64,000 bases of DNA from Pseudomonas monteilii (lineage in GTDB: Bacteria > Pseudomonadota > Gammaproteobacteria > Pseudomonadales > Pseudomonadaceae). Positions 35,282 through 44,897 of this stretch are shown piece by piece. Both the position numbers and the translations under genes were made by a program. The stretch is taken from the NCBI GenBank assembly GCA_001534745.1, contig CP013997.1, forward strand, positions 1,364,001-1,428,000. Reading direction: 5' to 3'. How positions within the stretch are numbered: position 1 is the stretch's first letter; every line of letters begins with the position of its first letter. Under the pieces are notes generated by a model. It saw only the letters and a list, made by a program, of their open reading frames with translations. It had not been told where the DNA came from and ran no database searches.

Positions 35282-36904
35282 TTATTTGGGGTACAACGGC
35301 GGCAGGCTGCCGGCATCGCCCAAGGGCGGACGCAGGTGCTCGGCCGAGGGGATGGTGCCGATGGCGCGCCATAGCTCGTCGCCTTGCCAGGTCTGGCCGG
35401 TTTCGCTGTAGAGCGCGCCATTGAGCCCATCCAGGGCGTCGGACAAGGGTACGAAACGGGCGGCCATGTCGGCCAGGGTTTCCGGTTGCTGGCGCGCCCA
35501 GGCATCGAGCGCCTGTCGCGTGGCCTGGGGATCGTTGGCCTGGCAGGCGCGCTTGAGGTCGTCGAGCAGGCTGCGTGGGCTCGGCCCGCTCTGCACCGGG
35601 CGCGCCACCGCGGGTCGCGAACGGGCCCGCCACCAGAGAACGCCGACCAGCAGGTTGCTCAAGACCAACAGCCCGGTGGCCAGCTGCCAGGGCCACAGGT
35701 GGACCGGTGTGCCGGCACTGTTGACGGGGGCGTCGCCGGTCAGGGCCGGGTTGTCGAGTACGGTCAGGGTCCGCGCCGGCAGGTTGCTGTGCTCGAGGTG
35801 GTCCTCACGGGTGTTCCACCACACCACGTCCTGGGCGGGCAGGGCCAGTTCCCCGGCGCGCACCGGCACCAGCGCTTCACGTTCTTCGCGATTGGCGATC
35901 ATGCCGCGCTCGCCGATGTCGTTGCGCAACTGCGGCTGGTCCGGGTAACGGCGCAACCCGGCCACTTCGGTGGCGGGTAGCGCCGGCAGTTGGGCGCTCG
36001 ACAGGCCTTCGGCGCGCAGGCTGATGCTGCGGGTCAGCGAGTCACCGACCTGGGTGCGCTGCAGGGCCGGGTCCGGGTTCCAGTGTTCTTCCAGGGTCAG
36101 GCTGCGCGCGGGCAGCCAGGGGGTGTCGGCGGGATAGCTGGCGGGAATCGGTCGTACGTGCAGGCGCAGCGGCAGCGAGCGGGCCTGCACCTGGCGTCCG
36201 CCCCGCGCAGTGCCCGCGTCGGCGCCCTCGGTGTCGGCGGCGGTGGCGGTGAACGTCAGCGGGGCGATGTCCAGCGAGCCGCTGCGCTGTGGGTAGAGGG
36301 CGTAACGGGTTTCGATCACGCCGTGACGCACGCCATCGATGTCCTTCTCGAAGGTGCGCGAGTCGCCCAGCGGCTCGAGCTTGGCGTCTTCCACCTGGGG
36401 TGGGCTCAAGGTGCTGTCGTCGTACAGCGAGACCGAATGGTAGACCCGCACGGTCAGCACGGTCTGTGCCTGGACATAGACGTCATCGCTGTCCAGCGCG
36501 GCTTCGAGAAACACCGGTGCGGCGCCCCCGACATGGCTGGGATCGGCCTGCAGGACCTGCAGGTCGATGGGCTGAGTGCTGGCCTGGCCCAGGTGCAGGG
36601 CGGGGATCTGCAGGCTGCCACTGCGGCGTGGCAGCAGGGTGATGATCCAGCGGGTGCTGGCGCGCGTCTCGCCGTCCAGCGTGTGCAGGCTGTTGAGCTG
36701 GCGCGTGCTGCGCACGTCGAAGTCGGCGTCCAGCGCGCCCAGGTCGGGCTTGCCGAACTGGGTGACGTCCTGACTTTCGAGGGTCAGCTCGAAGGTCTCG
36801 CCTGCATCCACACGGGTGCGGTCGACCGACGCTTGGAAGAGGGACTGCGCCTGGACCGTCAGGCAGACGCACAGGCAGGCAAGCAAGACGCCAAGGCGGC
36901 TCAT
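35282..36904 (-). CDS. batD: BatD-family protein
   Basis: 540 residues with a signal peptide (about 1-19, MSRLGVLLACLCVCLTVQA), a long extracytoplasmic beta-rich region, and a transmembrane helix near residue 410 (LATGLLVLSNLLVGVLWW) followed by a cytoplasmic tail. This is the BatD/DUF7939 layout. In Bacteroides and Leptospira Bat proteins have been linked to stress or aerotolerance; in Pseudomonas the role is unclear. ATG at 36904 overlaps the batB stop by 4 bp. It is last in the moxR operon. Confidence 0.82.
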   Translation of the reverse strand: MSRLGVLLACLCVCLTVQAQSLFQASVDRTRVDAGETFELTLESQDVTQFGKPDLGALDADFDVRSTRQLNSLHTLDGETRASTRWIITLLPRRSGSLQIPALHLGQASTQPIDLQVLQADPSHVGGAAPVFLEAALDSDDVYVQAQTVLTVRVYHSVSLYDDSTLSPPQVEDAKLEPLGDSRTFEKDIDGVRHGVIETRYALYPQRSGSLDIAPLTFTATAADTEGADAGTARGGRQVQARSLPLRLHVRPIPASYPADTPWLPARSLTLEEHWNPDPALQRTQVGDSLTRSISLRAEGLSSAQLPALPATEVAGLRRYPDQPQLRNDIGERGMIANREEREALVPVRAGELALPAQDVVWWNTREDHLEHSNLPARTLTVLDNPALTGDAPVNSAGTPVHLWPWQLATGLLVLSNLLVGVLWWRARSRPAVARPVQSGPSPRSLLDDLKRACQANDPQATRQALDAWARQQPETLADMAARFVPLSDALDGLNGALYSETGQTWQGDELWRAIGTIPSAEHLRPPLGDAGSLPPLYPK

Positions 36905-38613
36905 GGGGTGGGTTCCTGATTCAGTTGCTGCTCGTACCAGAACTTGCGCCGCAGCAGCTCTGCCGGATTGTCGGGGATCTCGCGCAACCATTGTTCGAGC
37001 GCCTGGCGCTGCTCGGCATCCAGGGCCGTGTCGGCGGGGCGCGGGGGCGGTTGCAGGGTGTCGTCTGCGGAGGACTGCGGGGGGCCTGGGTCGGCATCGG
37101 CGTCGCCCGTTGCGTTGCTCTGCCGACTGGCCGGCTCGCCTTCGGCAGGTGTCGCCTCGGCGGCATCGCCGGGCGAGCCGCTGTTGCCCTGATTGTCGCG
37201 GTCCGGGGGCGAATGCTGCTGCGCCGCCTGAGCGTCGGCCTGGGCCTGGGCATCGCGGGCCTGGAGCGCCTCTTGCACCAAGGCCTGGTTGCTCAGCGCG
37301 GCCGGCAGGTCCGGTTGCAGTTCCAGGGCTTGGTCATAGGCGTCGAGTGCGCCCTCCAGATCGCCCGCACGGGCCAGGGCATTGCCGCGGTTGTAGTGGG
37401 CCTGGGCCGTCTGCCCCTTGGCGAATTCGCGCGCTGCGCCTGCGAAGTCTCCTGCCCGGTACAAGGCCACGCCGCGCCAGGCCGGGTCGCGGAAGTGCCG
37501 TGCGGCGTCGCCGGGATGCCCGGCTTCCAGCAGGCGCTGGCCCTGCTGGTCCGGACGCGCCCAAAGGTCGTCGATCCCGAAGGCATAGCTGGGTTGGGGC
37601 AGGGCCAGCAACAGCGGCAGACAGAACAACCAGCCGCGCCGACCGGCACAGGCCATCAGTGCCAACAGCGGCAGCAGCAACCAATGACCCTGGTCGGCCC
37701 AGCTGTCGAGCTGCAGCAGCTGACCTTCGCGGTGCAGCGTGCGGGGGTCGTCGAACAGCCCCAGGCCGCGCAGGTCCAGATCGTCGATGCGCGCATGCCG
37801 GTAGCGCCCGCCGGTGGCGTTGACGAAGGCCTTCAGGCTCGCGCCGTCCAGGCGGGGCACGAGGATCGCGCCCTGGGCGTCCTTGAGGTACTCGCCGTTG
37901 GCCTGGCGTATCGGGGCGCCGGCGCTGCTGCCGATCCCCAGCATCAACAGGCTCGGACCTTGACGCCCCAGGGCATGCAGGATCCCGCGCCGCTCAGGGT
38001 CGTCCAGCGAGGAGCCGACCAGCAGCAGCCGCCCTTGCCCGAGCCCGCTCTGGGCCAGCAGCGCCAGCCCCTTGCGCACGGCCAGGTCAGCCCGTTGTCC
38101 GGCCTGCGGCATGATCGACGGGTCGATCGCCTCGAGCAGGTTGCGCGTGGTGGCCACGTCGTCGGACAGCGGCACCAGCACGTGCGCGCTGCCCGCGTAG
38201 ACGATCAGGGCGGTCTGGCTGTCGCGGCGGTGCTCGAGCACGTCGAGGATCTTGCGCCGGGCCTGTTGCAGGCGGTTGGGCGCGGTGTCCTCGGCGAGCA
38301 TCTGTGGCGTCAGCTCGAGCAGGATCACCAACGGATCGGCCGGGCGCTGGTGGGTGTCTTCCAGGCGTTGCCAGCTGGGCCCGAGCAGGGCCAGCAAGGT
38401 CAGCAGCCAGGCCAGGCCCAGGACCACCCAGGGCAGCTTGCTGGTGCTGCCATCGCCACCGCCGAGCAACACGGCGTGGAACCGCGCCGGCACGATCATC
38501 TGCCAGCGGCCGGCACGCTTGCGGCGGTGCCACAGCCTGAACAGCAGCCAACCGAGCACAGGCAGCGCCAGCAGCCAGAACGGACGCAGCCATTGCGGCC
38601 AGAGTTCGATCAT
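36901..38613 (-). CDS. BatB/BatC fusion: VWA domain plus TPR membrane protein
   Basis: 570 residues. Order: two N-terminal hydrophobic helices (LRPFWLLALPVLGWLLF; LPWVVLGLAWLLTLLALLG), a VWA domain at about 85-290, a third hydrophobic region near 305-345, TPR units (AHYNRGNALARAGDLEGALDAYDQALEL, about 405-435) and a Pro/Gln/Ser-rich low-complexity tail. It thus joins BatB and BatC. The VWA metal site is degenerate: the expected DxSxS reads ELTPQ in VILLELTPQM, so metal-dependent binding is doubtful. ATG at 38613 overlaps the batA stop. Encoded inside the moxR operon. Confidence 0.82.
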   Translation of the reverse strand: MIELWPQWLRPFWLLALPVLGWLLFRLWHRRKRAGRWQMIVPARFHAVLLGGGDGSTSKLPWVVLGLAWLLTLLALLGPSWQRLEDTHQRPADPLVILLELTPQMLAEDTAPNRLQQARRKILDVLEHRRDSQTALIVYAGSAHVLVPLSDDVATTRNLLEAIDPSIMPQAGQRADLAVRKGLALLAQSGLGQGRLLLVGSSLDDPERRGILHALGRQGPSLLMLGIGSSAGAPIRQANGEYLKDAQGAILVPRLDGASLKAFVNATGGRYRHARIDDLDLRGLGLFDDPRTLHREGQLLQLDSWADQGHWLLLPLLALMACAGRRGWLFCLPLLLALPQPSYAFGIDDLWARPDQQGQRLLEAGHPGDAARHFRDPAWRGVALYRAGDFAGAAREFAKGQTAQAHYNRGNALARAGDLEGALDAYDQALELQPDLPAALSNQALVQEALQARDAQAQADAQAAQQHSPPDRDNQGNSGSPGDAAEATPAEGEPASRQSNATGDADADPGPPQSSADDTLQPPPRPADTALDAEQRQALEQWLREIPDNPAELLRRKFWYEQQLNQEPTP

Positions 38614-39677
38614 GGGCGTTTCCTCGCGACCAGGCGGGCGTACCCACGCGCCAGCGGCGCAGGCAGGCGGCCTTGGCGCAGCAGGCGTTGCAACAGCGGC
38701 TCGGGCCACAGGCTGCTGCCGACCAGCAGCACGCTCAACAGCAACGCCAGCGCCAGGGGCCAGGCATACAGGGGCTTGGCCACCCGTGTCTGGGTCGGCT
38801 GCTGGGTCACCGGTTCGAGTTGGTCGAGGGTGTCGCCGATCGCCTCCAGCTCGGCGCCGTCATGGGCACGGAAGTAACTGCCCTGGGTCAGCGCGGCGAT
38901 CTCGCGCAGCGACGCTTCGTCCAGGTCCAGGCTCGGGTTCAGCCCGAGCAGGCCGGGCATGCCCGTGGTCTCGGGGTTGGCGCCGATGCCGATGGTGTAG
39001 ATACGCACGCCTTCCTGGGCCGCCAGGCGCGCGGCCGTCAACGGGTGGATCTGGCCGCCGTTGTTGGCGCCATCGGTGATCAGGATCAGCACCCGGCTGG
39101 TCGCGGGACGTTCACGCAAGCGCTTGACCGCCAGGCCGATGGCGTCGCCGATGGCCGTGTTCTTGCCAGCGATCCCGATCCGCGCCTCGTCCAGAAACGT
39201 CCGCACGGTCCGTCGATCGAAGGTCAGCGGCGCTTGCAGGTAGGCCTGGCTGCCGAACAGGATCAACCCGACCCGATCGCCTTCGCGGTCCTGGAGAAAA
39301 TCGCCCAGCAGCGCCTTGACCAGGTCCAGTCGGCTGATGTCGTCGCCTTGCCACTGCATGTCGGGGAAATCCATCGAGCCGGACACATCGACGGCCACCA
39401 GCAGGTCGCGACCGCTGGCTGCCACCGGTACCGGTTCGCCCAGCCATTGGGGTCGCGCCGTGGCCAGCAGAACCAGCAGCCAGATGATCACGAACGGCGC
39501 CTGCTGGCGCCAGGTCGGCAGGCTCAGGCGCGCCCGGCGCCCGGCCAGGCGTTCGAGTTCGGGCAGAAAGCCGACCTTGAGCACCGGCTCACCGCTTTCG
39601 GCAGGCGGCAGCAGCAGCCGTGCCAGCCACGGCAACGGCGCCAGCAGCAGGATCCACGGCCAGGCCAGGTCAAACAT
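38610..39677 (-). CDS. batA: BatA-type VWA-domain membrane protein
   Basis: 355 residues with N-terminal helices (FDLAWPWILLLAPLPWLARLLL; PFVIIWLLVLLATARP), a VWA domain with an intact MIDAS motif DVSGSM near 93-98, supporting T in KNTAIGDAI and D in LITDGANNGG, and a C-terminal helix (PLYAWPLALALLLSVLLVG). VWA proteins paired with MoxR ATPases are thought to assist assembly or metal insertion of partner complexes. It overlaps the DUF4381 gene by 8 bp and batB by 4 bp. Intact here, unlike the next gene's VWA. Confidence 0.87.
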   Translation of the reverse strand: MFDLAWPWILLLAPLPWLARLLLPPAESGEPVLKVGFLPELERLAGRRARLSLPTWRQQAPFVIIWLLVLLATARPQWLGEPVPVAASGRDLLVAVDVSGSMDFPDMQWQGDDISRLDLVKALLGDFLQDREGDRVGLILFGSQAYLQAPLTFDRRTVRTFLDEARIGIAGKNTAIGDAIGLAVKRLRERPATSRVLILITDGANNGGQIHPLTAARLAAQEGVRIYTIGIGANPETTGMPGLLGLNPSLDLDEASLREIAALTQGSYFRAHDGAELEAIGDTLDQLEPVTQQPTQTRVAKPLYAWPLALALLLSVLLVGSSLWPEPLLQRLLRQGRLPAPLARGYARLVARKRP

Positions 39678-40173
39678 GCTTGCGGATCCAGGTGTCGACG
39701 GCGTTGCCCAGCCCGGCGATGGCCTTGTCGTCGAGCTTGCACTCAGGCTTGTAGGCGCCTTCGACCAGGATCATCCATCGGGTCAGGCCGGCCGCCGGGC
39801 AGCGGTTGTCGAGAAAGGCCAGCCATTGGCGGCCGTTGAGCGTATGGCTGTTGGCATCCGGGTAGTGGTTGCGGCACAGGCGCTTGAGCAGCGCGTTGAT
39901 CTGCTGCAGCCAGGCACCGGCCGGCGCGCCATCGTAGGGGCGTGGCAGGCGCGCCAGCTCGGCGAGTGCCTCCACGCGGATCGGGTCCAGCGGCTGTTCG
40001 GCCGGGGCGAGCGGGTCTGGCGGTACACGCCGGGCCCATCGCCGGTACACGCGTACGGCGGCCCACACCAGCATCGGCATCAGCGCCAGCAGCGCCCACC
40101 AGCCGGGCGCGGGCGGCCAGGCGCTGATGGGCGCAGGCTCGATCAACGGCTGTAGCTGCTCCAGGGGGCTCAT
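39670..40173 (-). CDS. DUF4381 domain protein
   Basis: 167 residues with one membrane helix near the N-terminus (GWWALLALMPMLVWAAVRVYR, about 24-44) and a cytoplasmic helical domain (WLQQINALLKRLCRNHYP; LNGRQWLAFLDNRCP). DUF4381 proteins are found between DUF58 and VWA genes in MoxR operons, exactly as here; their function is unknown. The start overlaps the DUF58 stop by 4 bp and the stop overlaps batA. Confidence 0.83.
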   Translation of the reverse strand: MSPLEQLQPLIEPAPISAWPPAPGWWALLALMPMLVWAAVRVYRRWARRVPPDPLAPAEQPLDPIRVEALAELARLPRPYDGAPAGAWLQQINALLKRLCRNHYPDANSHTLNGRQWLAFLDNRCPAAGLTRWMILVEGAYKPECKLDDKAIAGLGNAVDTWIRKHV

Positions 40174-41114
40174 GGCGCGCGCCTCGGGCGCTGCTCGGCG
40201 AGGTAGTCGCGCAACTGGTCGAGCATCTCGCGCTGTGTGTTCAGGGGCATCAGCACCACGCGCAGCTTCTGCGCCAGCGTGTCCCAGCGTTCGACGCGGG
40301 CCTCGGCCTGGTGCCGGTAGGTCTGGCGCAGGTGCGGGTCGAGGGTGTCGAGTTCCAGCTGGGCCGAACGCTGGGCGAAGCGCAGCAGGCCGGCGGCGGG
40401 CAGGGCATGGTCCAGAGGGTCGGAAATCGGCATCAACAGCAGGTCGCAGTGCCGCGACAGCAGGCTCAGGTGCTGTTCGGCCGCCGCGCTCAGGGCGCGC
40501 TCGTCACAGATCACGATGGCCAGGCTGCCAGGCCGCAGCACTTCGCGGGCGCGACGCAGGGCCAGGCCCAGGTTGTCCGGGTGCGGTACGGCTTCGGTGT
40601 GCAGCGACTGATTGACCCGCGCCAGCCGGTTGAGCAGCTGCAGCAGGCTCTGCTTGCTGCGCCGTGGCTTGATTTCATAGTGCTCGGTGTCGCCGAACAC
40701 CAGCCCGCCGACCCGGTCGTTATGCCCCAGCGCAGCCCAGCCGAACAGGGCCGCCGCCTGGGCCGCCAGGACCGACTTGAAGTTGAGCCCCGAGCTGAAG
40801 AACAGCCGTTGGCTCTGCTCGACCAGAATGAAGATGGGCCGCTCGCGCTCTTCGTGGAACAACTTGGTGTGCGGTTCCTGGGTGCGTGCCGTGACCCGCC
40901 AGTCGATGTTGCGCACGTCGTCGCCGGCCTGGTAGACCCGGACCTGATCGAAGTCCACGCCACGCCCGCGCAGCCGCGAGTGGTGCAGGCCCACCAGCGG
41001 GCTGCGCTGACCCGCCTGGGCGAACAGCTGGATCTCGCGCACGCGATGGCGCATGTCGATCAGCTCGGCGAGGCCGATGCGGATGCCGGGTTCGGCAGAC
41101 GGCGAGGTCGGCAT
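40170..41114 (-). CDS. DUF58 domain protein
   Basis: 314 residues. The DUF58 signature region [29 protein letters not shown] (about 50-78) and a VWA-like fold after it ([14 protein letters not shown]) are seen; the MIDAS is not conserved. MoxR-DUF58 pairs are very common, and DUF58 is the presumed direct partner of the ATPase. ATG at 41114 is chosen because it leaves a 4-bp gap from moxR; the longer frame runs antiparallel-free into moxR codons and is spurious. No transmembrane segments. Confidence 0.86.
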   Translation of the reverse strand: MPTSPSAEPGIRIGLAELIDMRHRVREIQLFAQAGQRSPLVGLHHSRLRGRGVDFDQVRVYQAGDDVRNIDWRVTARTQEPHTKLFHEERERPIFILVEQSQRLFFSSGLNFKSVLAAQAAALFGWAALGHNDRVGGLVFGDTEHYEIKPRRSKQSLLQLLNRLARVNQSLHTEAVPHPDNLGLALRRAREVLRPGSLAIVICDERALSAAAEQHLSLLSRHCDLLLMPISDPLDHALPAAGLLRFAQRSAQLELDTLDPHLRQTYRHQAEARVERWDTLAQKLRVVLMPLNTQREMLDQLRDYLAEQRPRRAP

Positions 41115-41118
41115 GGGC

Positions 41119-42078
41119 TCAGGCGACGGCCACGACGTCGAGGATGCGCTGCACCACGCGGTCCTGGTCGACACCGGCTGCCTCGGCTTCGAAGGACAGG
41201 ATGATGCGGTGGCGCAGCACATCGAACAGCACCGCCTGGATGTCCTCGGGGCTGACGAAGTCGCGCCCGGCCAGCCAGGCATGGGCCCGCGCGCAACGGT
41301 CCAGGGCGATCGAGCCACGGGGGCTGGCGCCGTAGGCGATCCAGTCGGCCAGGTCGGCGTCGAACTTGGCCGGGGTGCGCGTGGCCATGACCAGCTGCAC
41401 CAGGTATTCCTCCACGGCGTCGGCCATGTACAGGCCGAGGATCTCCTTGCGCGCCGCGAAGATCGCCTGCTGGCTGACCCGGCGTTCCGGCTTGGTCTCT
41501 CCGTTGAGTGCTTCGCCACGTGCCTGCTGCAGGATGCGGCGCTCGACCGCCGAGTCGGGGAAGCCGATCTTCACGTGCATCAGGAAGCGGTCGAGCTGCG
41601 CCTCGGGCAGGGGGTAGGTGCCTTCCTGTTCGATCGGGTTCTGCGTGGCCATGACCAGGAACAACGGCGACAGGTCATAGGTGCTGCGCCCGACGCTGAC
41701 CTGACGCTCGGCCATGGCTTCGAGCAGCGCCGACTGTACCTTGGCAGGCGCACGGTTGATCTCGTCGGCCAGCACCAGGTTGTGGAAGATCGGCCCTTGC
41801 TGGAACACGAAGCTGCCGGTTTCCGGGCGATAGATTTCGGTGCCGGTGATGTCCGCCGGCAGCAGGTCCGGGGTGAACTGGATGCGGTGGAACTGCGCCT
41901 CGACGCCCTCTGCCAGCTCCTTGATCGCCTTGGTCTTGGCCAGTCCCGGCGCACCCTCGACCAGCATGTGGCCGTCGGCCAGCAGCACGATCAGCAGGCG
42001 CTCGACGAGCTTTTCCTGACCGAGGATCTGGGTGGAAAGAAAGGTGCGCAGCGCCACGAGCGCTTCACGGTGTTCCAT
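41119..42078 (-). CDS. moxR: MoxR-family AAA+ ATPase
   Basis: 319 residues: Walker [14 protein letters not shown] near 40-52, Walker [24 protein letters not shown] near 100-122, sensor 1 [22 protein letters not shown] near 140-161, and a C-terminal lid. MoxR ATPases act as chaperones for complex maturation together with VWA-domain partners. ATG at 42078 fits the family N-terminus ([26 protein letters not shown]). First gene of a tightly overlapping six-gene unit: moxR, DUF58, DUF4381, batA, batB/C, batD. Confidence 0.93.
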   Translation of the reverse strand: MEHREALVALRTFLSTQILGQEKLVERLLIVLLADGHMLVEGAPGLAKTKAIKELAEGVEAQFHRIQFTPDLLPADITGTEIYRPETGSFVFQQGPIFHNLVLADEINRAPAKVQSALLEAMAERQVSVGRSTYDLSPLFLVMATQNPIEQEGTYPLPEAQLDRFLMHVKIGFPDSAVERRILQQARGEALNGETKPERRVSQQAIFAARKEILGLYMADAVEEYLVQLVMATRTPAKFDADLADWIAYGASPRGSIALDRCARAHAWLAGRDFVSPEDIQAVLFDVLRHRIILSFEAEAAGVDQDRVVQRILDVVAVA

Positions 42079-42303
42079 CGTCGAGACTTCCTGGTTGAGA
42101 GCCGGGATGGGTTGGCAGGCCACCGCACAGGCAAGGGTGGCTACTTTAATGCATCCGACCCCTTGCCGACCAATGACGGCTCACAAATAACACCTGGCCG
42201 TTCAGGTGTCGCGTCCATTTATCCGGCCCCCGCATGCCGATGCGCCGATTCACAGAGGGCCCGTCGCTGCTTTCCATGAGGTTTTCTTCAAGGAAGCCCA
42301 TGC

Positions 42304-43584
42304 ATGAACCTGTTCGATCCTCCTCGGCCCCTGCGTATCGGGGTGTTCTTCGATGGCACCGGCAACAATCGCTTCAACAGTCCCCAGGCCCTCGAGGGGC
42401 GGTCTGGCGAGCGGCAACGAAGCAGTTATGCCAATGCCCTGACCAATGTCGCGCTGCTGTATGAGTTGTACCCGTCCGCGGACCCCGTGGACGATGGCCA
42501 GCCGGTGACCGGTCGCCTGTACGTCGAAGGCATCGGCACCACCCAAGGGCAGGCGGACTCGCTCTGGAGCCAGGCCACCGGGCGGGGCTGTACCGGGGTC
42601 GCCGAACGCGTCGAGCAGGCCAGTCAGGCGCTGGCCGAGCAGGTGAAGCAGCATGCTCAGGCGTCAGGAGCGCGGCAGGCCGTCTCCTTGCAGGTCGATC
42701 TGTTCGGCTTCAGCCGTGGTGCCGCCGCTGCCCGGCACCTGGCCAATGACCTGCACCGTGGGCGGCACAGCCAGTTGGCACGGACGCTGCTCGAGCAGGC
42801 GGGCATCGACTGCAGGGTGTCGATCGGCTTCATCGGGTTGTTCGACACCGTCGTGGCCGTCCTGGCGCCTTTCGACGATGACCGCGGCGGCCTGGAGCTG
42901 GAGCTTGCGCCGGGACTGGCCGAACGTGCCGTGCAACTGGTCGCCGGCGATGAGCACCGTTATCACTTTCCCCTGGTGCCGACCTCGAACGACATCGTGC
43001 TGCCGGGTGCCCATTCGGACATCGGCGGGGGCTACCCGACGCACCTGCACGAGCGTGTCCTGATGTGCAAGCCGCGCTCGAATCGTGTGTCACTGGCCAC
43101 CTCTGCGCAACAGACGGCGGCGTACCGGGAGGTGCTTGCTCTGTCCGAGACGGTGCCGTATACCCGCCTGCTGACGTGGGAGCGTGCCTTGACGTCCGAG
43201 CGTGCGCGGCGCGATGAACCGGCGCAGAAGCAGGTCTATGCCACATTGCTGCGGGAGCGCGAAGTCTGGGGGCATCTGTCACGGGTCATGCTGCGCATCA
43301 TGCATGCACGGGCGCGAGGTGCGGGGGTGCCGCTGGCGGCGATCGATGATCAGGATCCTCAGCTGACAGTGCCGGATGAACTGCAGCCGCTTGCCGTCAA
43401 GCTCCAGGCGTTCGCCTTGGGCGAGCGCGAAACGCCAGGGCTGACGGCGCAGGAGCGCCGGTTGCTGGAATCACGCTACATCCACACGTCGGCCCATTGG
43501 GGCACGGTCGAAAGCGTGCGCTACAGCGCGCTCGACGCCCTCTACATCGATCGGCCCGCACCGCAGGGCCGCAGATGGGTCTGA
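42304..43584 (+). CDS. DUF2235 alpha/beta-hydrolase, Tle1-like phospholipase domain
   Basis: 426 residues. DUF2235 is the catalytic domain of Tle1-type type VI lipase effectors. Seen: FFDGTGNN (15-22), nucleophile elbow GFSRGAAAAR with S137, a candidate catalytic Asp181 in GLFDTV and His237 in GAHSDIGGGY, so the triad appears intact. No signal peptide or clear membrane segment. The C-terminal 170 residues are helical and unrecognised. It stands alone between the moxR operon and an SDR gene, with no VgrG, PAAR, adaptor or recognisable immunity gene beside it. It may be an orphan effector delivered by a secretion system elsewhere, or a housekeeping esterase. Confidence 0.78.
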   Translation: MNLFDPPRPLRIGVFFDGTGNNRFNSPQALEGRSGERQRSSYANALTNVALLYELYPSADPVDDGQPVTGRLYVEGIGTTQGQADSLWSQATGRGCTGVAERVEQASQALAEQVKQHAQASGARQAVSLQVDLFGFSRGAAAARHLANDLHRGRHSQLARTLLEQAGIDCRVSIGFIGLFDTVVAVLAPFDDDRGGLELELAPGLAERAVQLVAGDEHRYHFPLVPTSNDIVLPGAHSDIGGGYPTHLHERVLMCKPRSNRVSLATSAQQTAAYREVLALSETVPYTRLLTWERALTSERARRDEPAQKQVYATLLREREVWGHLSRVMLRIMHARARGAGVPLAAIDDQDPQLTVPDELQPLAVKLQAFALGERETPGLTAQERRLLESRYIHTSAHWGTVESVRYSALDALYIDRPAPQGRRWV

Positions 43585-43637
43585 GCCTGAGCGGTAGGCG
43601 ACAGCGGGCCTCGAGCGGCGACGAGCGCAGGGCGTCG

Positions 43638-44699
43638 TCAGGGGATCAGGCGTTGCGCACGCAGTTGATCGAACACGTCGAAGAACGCCTGGTCGCTGGC
43701 CTGGTAAGCCGTGAAGCCCAGGCGCCGGCTCTTGGACATGTCGGTCACCACCTCGATCGGCCGGCCCAGGTCGGCATCGGTGTGCCAGGGCGAGACCAGA
43801 CGGTTCATGTCAGGTTCCTGCAGGCCATTGGCCTCGGCGATCTGGCGCCAGGTCGGTGCATCGTCGGCCATCTGCGTTTCCAGGGGCGACAGCTGCGCGG
43901 GGTAGTCTGCCGCTTGCAGGTCGAAGTACTCGGCGATCCTGCCCCACATCCACTTCCAGCGGAACACATCCCCGTTGGTGACGTTGAACGCCTGATCGAA
44001 AGCCGCTGGCGTGGTGGCGGCCCACACCTGCTGCTGGGCCAGCTGACGGGCATCGGTCATGTCCGTGAGGCTGTCCCACTGGACACGTGACCCTGGGAAG
44101 ACGAAGGGGCGGCCCAGGTGCTTGCACAGGGTGGCGTAGACGGCGAGGGTGGTGGCCATGTTCATGGCATTGCCGACCGCCACGCCCGTGACCGTGTGCG
44201 GGCGGTGCACGTTCCAGGTGAAGCCGTCACGCTCGGCGGCGCTGAACAGCTCGTCTTCCTGGGCATAGTAGAAGTTCTCGACGTCCAGACGCCCTTGGTC
44301 TTCACGAAACGGCGTATGGGGCAGCTGGCCCTTGCCATAGGCATCGAACGGCCCGAGGTAATGCTTAAGGCCGGTGACCAGGGTGACGTGGCGCACGCTC
44401 TTGGCCGGGCGCAGGGCGTCGAGCAGGTTGCGCACCATGGCAGCGTTGACCTGGATGTTCAGGGCTTCGGTGGCCTGGCGCGACCAGGTGGTTATGAACA
44501 CATGGGTGGGCTGTTGTCCGGCCAGGGCGGCCGCCAGGGAGGCCGGATCCTGCAGGTCGGCGGCCAGCGGGGTCACGCCGGGCTGCTCGCCTGGATGGCG
44601 CGACAGGGCGGTGACGGGCCACCCCTGTTCGACCAGCAGGTGGGTGAGGGCGCTGCCGACGATACCGCTGGCACCGACGACCAAGGCTGTCTGATTCAT
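43638..44699 (-). CDS. SDR-family oxidoreductase (PRISE / progesterone 5-beta-reductase-like)
   Basis: 353 residues, extended SDR with an N-terminal Rossmann motif VVGASGIVGSAL (7-18). The central part VTGLKHYLGPFDAYGKG and ENFYYAQEDELF and the C-terminal half (FNVTNGDVFRWKWMWGRIAEYF) are like the PRISE enone reductases related to plant progesterone 5-beta-reductase and iridoid synthase. Bacterial members reduce activated C=C bonds with NADPH; the native substrate here is unknown. Converges with the DUF2235 gene. The upstream 200-bp gap to the MBL gene holds no other gene. Confidence 0.82.
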   Translation of the reverse strand: MNQTALVVGASGIVGSALTHLLVEQGWPVTALSRHPGEQPGVTPLAADLQDPASLAAALAGQQPTHVFITTWSRQATEALNIQVNAAMVRNLLDALRPAKSVRHVTLVTGLKHYLGPFDAYGKGQLPHTPFREDQGRLDVENFYYAQEDELFSAAERDGFTWNVHRPHTVTGVAVGNAMNMATTLAVYATLCKHLGRPFVFPGSRVQWDSLTDMTDARQLAQQQVWAATTPAAFDQAFNVTNGDVFRWKWMWGRIAEYFDLQAADYPAQLSPLETQMADDAPTWRQIAEANGLQEPDMNRLVSPWHTDADLGRPIEVVTDMSKSRRLGFTAYQASDQAFFDVFDQLRAQRLIP

Positions 44700-44897
44700 G
44701 CTGTTCTCCTGTAGGTATGGTCGTCTGAGGGCGGGGAGATCGCAGCGTTCAGTCCCATCGCGACCGTTGGGCCGATCCCGGTGTGGGCACTGGAAACTTG
44801 CGTCTGCCCCACAGGCCGAATGCTCATCCGGGGGGCGAAGCAGGCACCCTTTACCGCAGGTCTACCGCCAGCGCAGGGCGCCGGCCAAGGAAACCCG

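Noticed and set aside
42304..43584. A complete type VI effector module
   Set aside because: Only the DUF2235 protein is present; no VgrG, PAAR, adaptor or immunity gene was seen within 5 kb, so only an orphan effector-like gene is claimed.
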